This document shows, in pieces, positions 46,878-54,463 of a stretch of 64,000 bases of DNA. The notes below the pieces were generated by a model. The model was not told the DNA's origin and did not search any database. It saw only the letters and a list, made by a program, of their open reading frames with translations. The stretch covers positions 62,001-126,000 of the forward strand of contig JBFFQB010000001.1 in NCBI GenBank assembly GCA_041573795.1. Reading direction: 5' to 3'. A program made the position numbers and the translations under genes. Position 1 is the first letter of the stretch. Every line of letters begins with the position of its first letter. The DNA is from E44-bin32 sp041573795. GTDB lineage: Bacteria > Chloroflexota > Anaerolineae > Anaerolineales > E44-bin32.

Positions 46878-48095
46878 CTATGGTCGCGCCCCGGCGGTGA
46901 GCTCGAGCTCCAACTCCTCGTTATCGCGTACTATCGTTAATGTAACAACCTGGCCTACTTCGATATTCTTGAAAAGATAGGAGATTAGGTCGTCGTAACG
47001 CTGGACGGGATAACCATCAATGGCAGTGATCAAATCCCCTCCGACAAGCAAACCCGGGATATCACTCTCGCTCTGACCGCCGCGCAATCCCGCCCTATCA
47101 GCGGGACCATTGCGTACGACTTCGGTGATATACGCACCAGAAGTGTTGCTTCCAAACCCAAGCGCTTCCAAGGTCTTTAAGTTCCAAAAAGTATCATTCA
47201 AACTCGAAATTCCTAGATAGGGATAATCGTATTTGCCATTTTCGATCAAGCTCGGGGCGACGCGGCGCAGGATATTTACCGGAATGGCAAAACTGACACC
47301 AGAATTGACCGCACTGCCTTCCACCGAGAAAGCCTCTGTTTGGATCGCCCGGTTTATACCTACAACCTGGCCATTTAAATTCAGCAAGGGACCGCCAGAA
47401 TTTCCGGGGTTGATGGCAGCATCAGTTTGGATCAGATCCCCAGCTGAAAAGCTGCCTCCGCCCGGCGCCCGGCGCTCAGAATCGAGTGTGCGCCCGATGG
47501 CCGATACAATTCCAACCGTCATTGTGCCTGAAAGGCCAAATGGGTTGCCGATGGCAACAACGAATTGTCCAACGGAAACGAGATCTGAATCTCCTAGAGG
47601 CAGCGGAACGAGAAACGGCTCAGGGACATTCACCTTGAGAACAGCGAGGTCCGAATCGGGATCGGTGCCGAGCAAGGTAGCCCACGATTTAATCCCGGTG
47701 GGGAGGTCTACCTCGATTTCAACGGCATTTTCGATTACATGCTGATTGGTTACGATGTGGCCTTGTTTGTCGATCACGAACCCAGATCCTTGGCCGCTGG
47801 GGATCGCTTCATCGTGCGGTGGACCGACATCAGCGTAGGCCCATATCGTTACCACGCCCGGGCTGATATTGCTATATAGGCTGGTGAGATCACCCTCAAT
47901 CAAGGGCCCTGCATTCTCGATAACTGGGGCGGGGAGGGTGAAATCCGGGGCAGGTTGTGCGGGGAGTGGTGTGGTGGGGGCATTGGTTGGTTGCAGCTGT
48001 ATCGGGATCAAACCTGAAAGGCTACACGCCAGGCTTGTCACTAGCAGAGTGCTTATCACGACGAATGAAGCTCTTTTTCTAACCATATCCACCAT
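46878..48095 (-). CDS. HtrA/DegP-type serine protease lipoprotein
   Basis: A secreted protease of the S1C family with about 405 residues. A basic start and hydrophobic run end in the lipobox TSLAC (Cys near 24), so it is probably lipid-anchored outside the membrane. A Pro/Thr linker precedes the trypsin-like domain, with His119 (TNQHVIEN), Asp149 (DSDLAVLKV) and Ser233 (NPGNSGGPL). One PDZ domain occupies about 305-400. It handles misfolded envelope proteins. The start is uncertain among 48107 (TTG), 48095 and 48086 (ATG). It is cotranscribed with the DnaJ gene upstream. Confidence 0.93.
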   Translation of the reverse strand: MVDMVRKRASFVVISTLLVTSLACSLSGLIPIQLQPTNAPTTPLPAQPAPDFTLPAPVIENAGPLIEGDLTSLYSNISPGVVTIWAYADVGPPHDEAIPSGQGSGFVIDKQGHIVTNQHVIENAVEIEVDLPTGIKSWATLLGTDPDSDLAVLKVNVPEPFLVPLPLGDSDLVSVGQFVVAIGNPFGLSGTMTVGIVSAIGRTLDSERRAPGGGSFSAGDLIQTDAAINPGNSGGPLLNLNGQVVGINRAIQTEAFSVEGSAVNSGVSFAIPVNILRRVAPSLIENGKYDYPYLGISSLNDTFWNLKTLEALGFGSNTSGAYITEVVRNGPADRAGLRGGQSESDIPGLLVGGDLITAIDGYPVQRYDDLISYLFKNIEVGQVVTLTIVRDNEELELELTAGARP

Positions 48096-48117
48096 GTCCT
48101 CGACCAACCCATCTCAC

Positions 48118-49038
48118 TTATGTTTTGCGTAGAGTTTTAAGTTCTTCGTACAGCTCACGTTCTCGCTTGGATAGCTTGCTCGGGATCTCTATCCTTAGTT
48201 CCGCAAATAGGTCTCCATGCCGGGATTTTGATTTCAAATGAGGCATCCCGCGTCCTTTCAATCGAAAAGTCTGTCCTGGTTGACTACCAGCAGGGATCGT
48301 GAGCATAACATCACCGACCGGTGTGGGCACGCGGACTTCACCGCCGAGAACGGCAGTCAATAATTCGACGCTTACCGCTGTATACAGTTCATCACCCTTG
48401 CGCTTGAAGCGAGCATCTTTTGCGACCTGGACGAGCAGGTAGAGATCTCCTGATTGGCGTCCGCTCTCCTCACCCCTCCCACTAATCCGTACTCTCGTGC
48501 CGTTGCGAGCCCCCGGAGGGATCTTTACTTCAAGCCGTTTTCCATTGCGCTGGATCGTTCGAGAGGTCCCAGTATAAGCCTCCTGCAATGAGATGGTGAT
48601 TGGATGTTCGATGTCGCGACCTCGCATGCGACGGGAACTATCCATGCCAGGGCCGGAGGGATTGATTCCGCCAAAAATACTGGTGAAGAAATCGGAAAAA
48701 CCACCCATCATATCGCCCAGGTCGCCGACCTCGACGCGTACGCCTCCGCCGGGGAATCCGGAGGTCCACTGGGACCAATCAAATCCGCCTGGCTGGCCAC
48801 CGGTGCGTTCCCAGGCACGATAGGATGAGCCCAGCTGGTCATACTTGGCGCGCTTCTCAGGATCACCGAGCACCTCATAGGCTTCGTTGATCTCTTTGAA
48901 GCGGGATTCCGCTTGATTGTCGCCCGGGTTCTTGTCAGGGTGAAGCTCTAAGGCGAGTTTGCGATATTTTCGCTTAATATCATCGGCGCTAGCTTTACGG
49001 TCGACGCCGAGGATTTTGTAATAATCTTTGTAATCCAT
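48118..49038 (-). CDS. CbpA-type DnaJ co-chaperone
   Basis: 306 residues. The J domain (about 1-68) has KYRKLALELHPDKNPGD with the HPD motif near 33. A Gly/Phe-rich linker (about 75-130) is followed by two C-terminal beta domains (about 140-295), with IPPGARNGTRVRISGRGEE and IPAGSQPGQTFRLKGRGMP. The four-repeat zinc finger of classical DnaJ is missing, as in CbpA. It activates DnaK and delivers clients. ATG 49038 with AGGTG seven bases upstream was chosen over a frame open from 49086. The HtrA gene follows within about 25 bases. Confidence 0.93.
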   Translation of the reverse strand: MDYKDYYKILGVDRKASADDIKRKYRKLALELHPDKNPGDNQAESRFKEINEAYEVLGDPEKRAKYDQLGSSYRAWERTGGQPGGFDWSQWTSGFPGGGVRVEVGDLGDMMGGFSDFFTSIFGGINPSGPGMDSSRRMRGRDIEHPITISLQEAYTGTSRTIQRNGKRLEVKIPPGARNGTRVRISGRGEESGRQSGDLYLLVQVAKDARFKRKGDELYTAVSVELLTAVLGGEVRVPTPVGDVMLTIPAGSQPGQTFRLKGRGMPHLKSKSRHGDLFAELRIEIPSKLSKRERELYEELKTLRKT

Positions 49039-49169
49039 TTTTTTACACCTACTTCGATTGTAAGCGGGCGTGGGAAAGCAAGTCAAGAATATGGCCGGGA
49101 TCTAATGGGAATCTAATATTCACTGCGGAAGCTGGCCAAAGTGGGTGATATTCAGGCGTAGGTGATCCG

Positions 49170-49178
49170 TGCTATGAT
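49170..49178 (+). promoter_or_regulatory. leaderless extended -10 for the receiver/GAF gene
   Basis: TGCTATGAT is followed by six bases and the ATG at 49185, so transcription should begin at the start codon. Confidence 0.6.
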
Positions 49179-49184
49179 AGCTGC

Positions 49185-50354
49185 ATGGTGCCGGCAGCGA
49201 AGCTAGAACGAATCCTTGTTGTCGATGAAGATCCCGACGTTCTCCATCTTCTGGGACAGCAGATACTTGAACCGATGGGATATAAGCTTGCCACCGCGAG
49301 TGATGGCGCTACGGCTATTCAGCATGCATTGCAGTTTGGGCCCGACATTATCATCGCCAGCCTCACCTTGCCGGGCTTGAGCGGCAAGGATCTGCTCGTG
49401 GCATTGCGTTCTCAGGGTACCAATGTTCCCATGTTGGTTACAGCACCAAAAGGGATGGAAAGCGATGCGATCCAAGCCTTTCGCCTGGGGGCTCATGATT
49501 ACCTCAGCAAGCCATTACGAGAAGCTGAGGTTGTTTCAGCATTGGAGCGCGTGATTAAAGAAATCCGCTTGAGGCAGGAGCATCGCCAGCTTGCAGAACA
49601 GCTCGCCGAAAGCAATCGCCAGCTTGAGCGGCGAGTCCGGGAGCTGACAACCCTTTTTGGACTCGGCAAGACTGTGACCTCGACGACCAATCAGTCCCAA
49701 CTCTTTTCAAAGCTGATTGAGGGTAGTTTGTATGTGACCGAAGCCGACATGGGTTGGGTTTTAGTCCGCAGCGAGGATTCTGATCAATTGATCCTGCGTG
49801 CTGAGCGTCAATTACCTGAGAGGATGGCGCCAAAACTACAGAAACCGTTTGATGATGGCGTAAGCTCGTTGGTGATGCTGTCGGGCGAGACGCTTGCGAT
49901 CCAGGGTGAGGGCTTGGCAAAATTCAAACTCGCCCAATTTTGCTCGACAGCGTTGATTGCGCCAGTGAAGGTGAAGGATCAACCCATTGGTGTAATCGGC
50001 GTGGCCAGGCAGCACGAGCGACCATTTACAGAGCGTCAACAGGTGATGTTGGAAGCCGTTGCTGATTATGCTTCCATCTCGTTGGTGAATGCACGACTAT
50101 TCCAGGCGCTGGAAGATCGAGCAAAACGCCTTGAACGTGAGATCCGAAAATCTAGCGCAGAAGTACAGAATGACCAATTGTGGCTGTCAGAAGTCCATCG
50201 AAGCCTTCGTGCGGCCTATGCAGAGATTGAAGCCTTGGCAGGAGCGCAGAAGAATGAAAAAAGTGCCGAGCAACTTAAACTGGTTCGCCGAGATATCGAA
50301 TCGGTTTTAGAACGGATCGACGATATCCAAGAGGCGAAAGATAATCCCTCGTAA
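49185..50354 (+). CDS. pseudo-receiver and GAF domain protein
   Basis: 389 residues. The N-terminal receiver domain (about 8-125) keeps the acidic pair (VVDEDPDVL) and the Lys (LSKPL). The phospho-acceptor Asp is replaced by Ser59 (PDIIIASLTLPG), so ordinary phosphorylation is unlikely. A coiled segment (about 130-160), a GAF domain (about 165-320) and a C-terminal coiled coil (about 325-385) follow. There is no DNA-binding or catalytic output domain. The hybrid kinase gene starts 77 bases downstream, which suggests a sensory partner for that kinase. The mRNA appears leaderless. Confidence 0.88.
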   Translation: MVPAAKLERILVVDEDPDVLHLLGQQILEPMGYKLATASDGATAIQHALQFGPDIIIASLTLPGLSGKDLLVALRSQGTNVPMLVTAPKGMESDAIQAFRLGAHDYLSKPLREAEVVSALERVIKEIRLRQEHRQLAEQLAESNRQLERRVRELTTLFGLGKTVTSTTNQSQLFSKLIEGSLYVTEADMGWVLVRSEDSDQLILRAERQLPERMAPKLQKPFDDGVSSLVMLSGETLAIQGEGLAKFKLAQFCSTALIAPVKVKDQPIGVIGVARQHERPFTERQQVMLEAVADYASISLVNARLFQALEDRAKRLEREIRKSSAEVQNDQLWLSEVHRSLRAAYAEIEALAGAQKNEKSAEQLKLVRRDIESVLERIDDIQEAKDNPS

Positions 50355-50431
50355 GAGATAGCGGGGATCATAAGCTTCGAGTTTCCCATGAGCGACTGGA
50401 CAATTTTTAGCAATTCGATGGGGGTATATTC

Positions 50432-52348
50432 GTGACCGGCGAACTTGTTTTAGTTGCAGACGATAGCGGCGAGGTCCGTCGTTTTCTCGAGGAGCGGGTC
50501 CTCATCCCTGCGGGTTATCGTGTTCGCTCTGTTGGTGATGGAATGTCAGCGCTCGCGTTAGCGCAGGAACTCGACCCGGATGTTGTTATCACCGACCATC
50601 AGATGCCAAACCTGACGGGTTTGCAGCTGATTGAGCGGCTACGGAAAAAATCACCCCAAACACCAGTCATCCTTATCAGCAGCGAGGGATCAGAATTGAT
50701 GGCGATTGAAGCCAATCGGGCTGGTGCTGCTGATTTCCTGGTCAAGCCCTTTCCAGCGGATACGATGCTCGATTCACTCCAGCGGGTACTGGGACGTTCG
50801 CTTAAGGCCGTGACCCGTCCAACCGGTGCAACGCCTCCGCAGCTAGAAGCCGATTTGCAACGGCGATTGCATGAATTGGAGACCTTGGCGCGCATCGGAC
50901 GTACCGTTACTGCAATGCTCAACGTGGATGAGGTGCTTCGGACAGTCGTAGAAGAGGCAGTTCACCTTACAGGTGCAGAAGAGGGAAGCTTGCTGCTGCT
51001 GGATAAAGAGAATGGTGAGCTGTACATGCGGGCATCTAAGAATTTTGATGATGATTTTGCCAGTGCCTTCAGATTACACGTTCGCGATTCGCTTGCCGGT
51101 CAAGTGATCAAGACCGGAAAACCGATCCTGCTCGATGAGCGCTCGCCACAGAAAATCAAGACTGCCTACCTGGTTCACTCCCTAATTTATGTCCCCATGC
51201 AAGTACGCGGAAAAACGATCGGAGTGTTAGGAGTTGACAACCGCAAAGCAGGAAGGGTGCTCAGCCAACAAGATGTAACCGTCATGATGGCTATGGCTGA
51301 CTACGCGGCGATCGCGATTGAAAATGCACAACTCTATTACCGCACCGAAAGTGAACGACGCAAACTAGAAACAGTGATCCGGGATACCCGCAGCGGGGTT
51401 ATTGTGGTTGATCCAGAGTATCGCGTGATGCTGCTGAATCAGACAGCCAAAGAGGCGTTCCGGGTAAGAGGTGAATATTTCGGCCACTCCATTGCAGAGG
51501 TCTTTGACCACTCCCATTTGCTTGAGGTTATTCGATCTGGAACAGGGTCGCCCCGGCGGGAAGAAGTCGGCGTCGCGGATGGGAGAATCTTCAGCGTTCA
51601 GAAAAGCTCGATTAACGGGGTTGGCTATTCTATTGTGATGCATGACATCACGCATCTGAAAGATCTGGATCGGATCAAATCGGAATTTGTGACCACGGTT
51701 TCGCATGATTTGCGCTCACCGCTCACGGCGATATTGGGTTACGTGGAATTGATTGAGCGGGCGGGGCCGCTGACAGCACAGCAGGAAGATTTTGTTGGAC
51801 GTGTTCGTATCAGTGTTGAGCAGATCGCGGATCTGGTCAGCGATTTATTGGATCTTGGCCGGATCGAATCAGGATTAGACACGACCAAAGAGCGGACACC
51901 GATGGCTGTGCTCATCCATTATGCTCTTGACAATTTTCGCAACCGAATTATGGATAAAGGGCTGCGTTTAGAGCCCAAAATACAGGATGGCCTGCCATTT
52001 ATCCATGGGGATCCGATTCGATTACGACAACTGGTTGACAATTTGCTAGAGAACGCCATGAAGTACACGCCCTCTGAAGGGACGATTTTTGTTGAGGCCG
52101 AGTCAGAAGATAACCAAGTCATCCTGCGCGTTCGTGATACCGGACCCGGAATACCGTCTCAAGATCAGCCATTCCTTTTCGATAAATTCTTCCGAGCCAG
52201 CAATGCACCTGAGGATGCGCCCGGAACAGGTCTGGGTTTGTCGATTGTGAAATCAATTGTGGATCAGCATGAAGGTCGAATCTGGGTCGAATCTGAGCTG
52301 GGGAAGGGCGCCACGTTCATCGTTGTGCTGCCGGCACTTCCGGTATAA
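50432..52348 (+). CDS. hybrid sensor histidine kinase (REC-GAF-PAS-HK)
   Basis: A cytoplasmic hybrid kinase of 638 residues. The N-terminal receiver has an intact acceptor Asp55 (VVITDHQMPN). A GAF domain (about 155-310) and a PAS domain (about 315-405) follow. HisKA carries His425 in VSHDLRSPL, and the HATPase domain (about 525-636) has DTGPGIP and TGLGLSI motifs. An N-terminal receiver ahead of the sensor domains suggests the kinase is tuned by another phosphodonor. The start is GTG with GGGGG eight bases upstream. It is probably coexpressed with the pseudo-receiver gene. A strong terminator follows. Confidence 0.93.
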   Translation: MTGELVLVADDSGEVRRFLEERVLIPAGYRVRSVGDGMSALALAQELDPDVVITDHQMPNLTGLQLIERLRKKSPQTPVILISSEGSELMAIEANRAGAADFLVKPFPADTMLDSLQRVLGRSLKAVTRPTGATPPQLEADLQRRLHELETLARIGRTVTAMLNVDEVLRTVVEEAVHLTGAEEGSLLLLDKENGELYMRASKNFDDDFASAFRLHVRDSLAGQVIKTGKPILLDERSPQKIKTAYLVHSLIYVPMQVRGKTIGVLGVDNRKAGRVLSQQDVTVMMAMADYAAIAIENAQLYYRTESERRKLETVIRDTRSGVIVVDPEYRVMLLNQTAKEAFRVRGEYFGHSIAEVFDHSHLLEVIRSGTGSPRREEVGVADGRIFSVQKSSINGVGYSIVMHDITHLKDLDRIKSEFVTTVSHDLRSPLTAILGYVELIERAGPLTAQQEDFVGRVRISVEQIADLVSDLLDLGRIESGLDTTKERTPMAVLIHYALDNFRNRIMDKGLRLEPKIQDGLPFIHGDPIRLRQLVDNLLENAMKYTPSEGTIFVEAESEDNQVILRVRDTGPGIPSQDQPFLFDKFFRASNAPEDAPGTGLGLSIVKSIVDQHEGRIWVESELGKGATFIVVLPALPV

Positions 52349-52371
52349 GGAGTGAGGAACGGAATTAAAGT

Positions 52372-52400
52372 TGAAACGCTGCCAAGCCGGCAGCGTTTCA
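52372..52400 (+). terminator. terminator after the hybrid kinase
   Basis: A perfect 12-bp stem (TGAAACGCTGCC with GGCAGCGTTTCA) and a five-base loop, followed by GTTCTTT. Confidence 0.85.
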
Positions 52401-52680
52401 GTTCTTTAAAAAGCGCCTCCGCCGGGGCGGTGAGGGGGGTAACCCGACGGAGGCCTTCGCCAAAGGAGGAGACAGCGATGAGCATAGGGGTGCTCCGTCT
52501 CTCGTCTCCGGCGTTATAATACTCGCTTGAAATTCAAGGCACTATTGTTGAAGATCATTGGGGCTGCGTGACTTTCATCCATGCCAGTAACGATCAGAGA
52601 CAACCGGGAAGTTGATCGTTCTCCTCTACATGTTTGTGATGCGAGCAGCTGGGCGCATCGCCTAGTTTCCTGGGCTTGAT
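52401..52680 (+). other. structured GC-rich intergenic region
   Basis: No convincing protein gene. From 52415 to 52509 there are competing inverted repeats: GCCTCCG (52415-52421) with CGGAGGC (52448-52454), GACGGAG (52446-52452) with CTCCGTC (52493-52499), and GGAGAC (52468-52473) with GTCTCC (52504-52509). TATAAT at 52515-52520 may be the -10 of the exonuclease gene, though no -35 was found. A 32-codon frame (52581-52679) ends just before that gene but has no ribosome-binding site. Confidence 0.4.
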
Positions 52681-53925
52681 ATGAGTAAAGAATCGGGAGA
52701 AGATCGGACAAAACTGCGCCGCCGCTTAAGCCGGCTTGGTGGTGATTCGTCCGCGCGCAATAAGCAACCGAAGCGGGGCAGCCCCGCTCCGGATGACCGC
52801 CTGGGCTTAGCGATCGATACCCCGCATGGCCTGGCTTATGTAATCGAAGAACGTTTTCCTCTGCAGTACAGCCACGGAAGGCGAAGGTTGGATGAATATT
52901 TTGGCTATGCTCCTGATCTAGCCGCGCGGGTAGCACGGGATGCCAGCCTGACGGAAGTAGATCTGCGGCGCCTTCTCTTTGTTGATACAGAGACCACCGG
53001 GTTGGTTGGGGGCGCTGGCACCATCGCCTTCTTGATTGGTGTGGGGGCCTTCGATGACGATGAATTTATCCTGCGCCAGTTTTTCCTGCATGAGCCCGGG
53101 GAGGAAGCGGCCATGCTGCATGTGCTCCAGGCACAGCTGGACGCAGCCAGTGGTTTTGTCAGTTTTAATGGTCGTGTGTTCGATCTGCCGCTGATGGAAA
53201 TGCGATACAGGATGGGTCTGCGGACACGCCTGCCCATTACCTCTTGGCCTCATTTTGATCTGCTCTTTCCAGCTCGACGTCTGTGGCGACGGACGTTGCC
53301 CGACTGTAGCCTGGGAACCCTTGAGAAACATATCCTCGGCGTTCAACGTAGTGATCAGGATGTTCCCGGGGAGTGGATTCCAGGCATCTACCTAGACTAT
53401 TTGCGTACGGGCAATTTATCTGAAATTCGCAGGGTGGTCTATCACAACCTGATCGATATCCTCAGTCTGGTAGGGTTGTCAGTGGAGATCTTGAATCGTC
53501 ACGACAGTGAATCTGATGCTGCGCTAAGCGGGGCGGAAGCGCTGGGTGTGGCACGCTGGCATGAAAGTGCTGGTCGAGACGACTCGGCTGTCAGTGCATT
53601 TCAGGCCGCGGTAGCCAGTCAAGACGAGGCCGTTCGGTTGGAAGCCTTGCGCTATTGGACGGCTCATTTAAAGCGCAGCGGGCAGCGGCAGCAAGCCGTG
53701 CCCTACTGGGAGCAGTGGCATGAATTGGCGCAGGATGATCCCCGCCCTTGTGTCGAACTAGCGAAATATTATGAGTGGCATGTCAAAGATTTAAAGAAAG
53801 CCGCCAGGTGGGCGCAAACAGCGCTGGTATGTTTGAGCCATTGGCCAAAGGATTGGCGCCATGATCAAGCCTGGGATGAAATCAAGCACCGCATCAGCCG
53901 TCTTGAGAAGAAGAAAGCTTCCTAG
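52681..53925 (+). CDS. YprB-like RNase H-fold exonuclease with TPR region
   Basis: 414 residues. After a basic N terminus (about 1-40), a DnaQ-like ribonuclease H-fold domain (YprB/RNase_H_2 family, about 95-275) carries the first catalytic acidic residues in LFVDTETTGLVGG and further ones in GFVSFNGRVFDLPLM and YHNLIDILSLVGL. The family is predicted to be a 3'-5' exonuclease; the substrate is not established. Residues 290-410 form helical TPR-like repeats. The ribosome-binding site is weak. Its stop is 55 bases from the convergent DUF302 stop. Confidence 0.85.
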   Translation: MSKESGEDRTKLRRRLSRLGGDSSARNKQPKRGSPAPDDRLGLAIDTPHGLAYVIEERFPLQYSHGRRRLDEYFGYAPDLAARVARDASLTEVDLRRLLFVDTETTGLVGGAGTIAFLIGVGAFDDDEFILRQFFLHEPGEEAAMLHVLQAQLDAASGFVSFNGRVFDLPLMEMRYRMGLRTRLPITSWPHFDLLFPARRLWRRTLPDCSLGTLEKHILGVQRSDQDVPGEWIPGIYLDYLRTGNLSEIRRVVYHNLIDILSLVGLSVEILNRHDSESDAALSGAEALGVARWHESAGRDDSAVSAFQAAVASQDEAVRLEALRYWTAHLKRSGQRQQAVPYWEQWHELAQDDPRPCVELAKYYEWHVKDLKKAARWAQTALVCLSHWPKDWRHDQAWDEIKHRISRLEKKKAS

Positions 53926-53980
53926 ATGGGTCTGAGTATTAGATGGCGTGATCTTTTGGGTTGGACCTGGTTAGGAAAGA

Positions 53981-54388
53981 TCATGTTTGCTGCAACTGTG
54001 CTGCTACCTGTTTTATCCGAGCGTTTGCTTCCCGGGCGACCGCTCGCATTTCTGGATTTTCTCCCAATGAGCCAACGGTCAGCATCCCTTCGGGATTTGC
54101 GAGCGAAACCAGGATCTCTCCCTCCACTTCTTCGACGGTCACATTGCAGGGCAGCAAAACGCCAACCGAAGAATCGGCGGTAAGTGCTCGATATGCAAGC
54201 GGTGGGTTGCAGGCTCCCAGGATTGTATACGGTCTGAAATCTTCATTAAGCTTTTGCTTCAGTGTGCTCTTCAAATCAATCTGTGTTAGCACTCCAAAAC
54301 CCTCTCTTTTCAGAGCAGCAGTTACTGTCTCAATCGCAGCTTTATGGGTGCCCTGAATTCGAACATGATAGGCGAGGGGTTGTTCCAT
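53981..54388 (-). CDS. DUF302 family protein
   Basis: 135 residues of the DUF302 family, a small alpha/beta fold of unknown function. The visible family features are VRIQGTHKAAIETVTAALKREGFGV, seen here in part as AAIETVTAALKREGFGV, then YTILGACNPPLAYRAL (with a conserved Cys-Asn-Pro), and VGVLLPCNVTVEEVEGE. It is probably cytoplasmic, with no signal peptide. ATG 54388 has AAGGAG seven bases upstream. It lies 75 bases downstream of the chelatase-type ATPase gene on the same strand and may be cotranscribed. Confidence 0.88.
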   Translation of the reverse strand: MEQPLAYHVRIQGTHKAAIETVTAALKREGFGVLTQIDLKSTLKQKLNEDFRPYTILGACNPPLAYRALTADSSVGVLLPCNVTVEEVEGEILVSLANPEGMLTVGSLGENPEMRAVAREANARIKQVAAQLQQT

Positions 54389-54463
54389 TGCATTACTCCT
54401 TGCATATAAAATCGCTTTGAGCACGATGCTAATCACATTGTTTGTATGGTTGTGTTGTGAAGC

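Noticed and set aside
53926..54183. An 85-codon plus-strand frame after the exonuclease gene
   Set aside because: It overlaps DUF302 on the opposite strand and reads as low-complexity shadow sequence.
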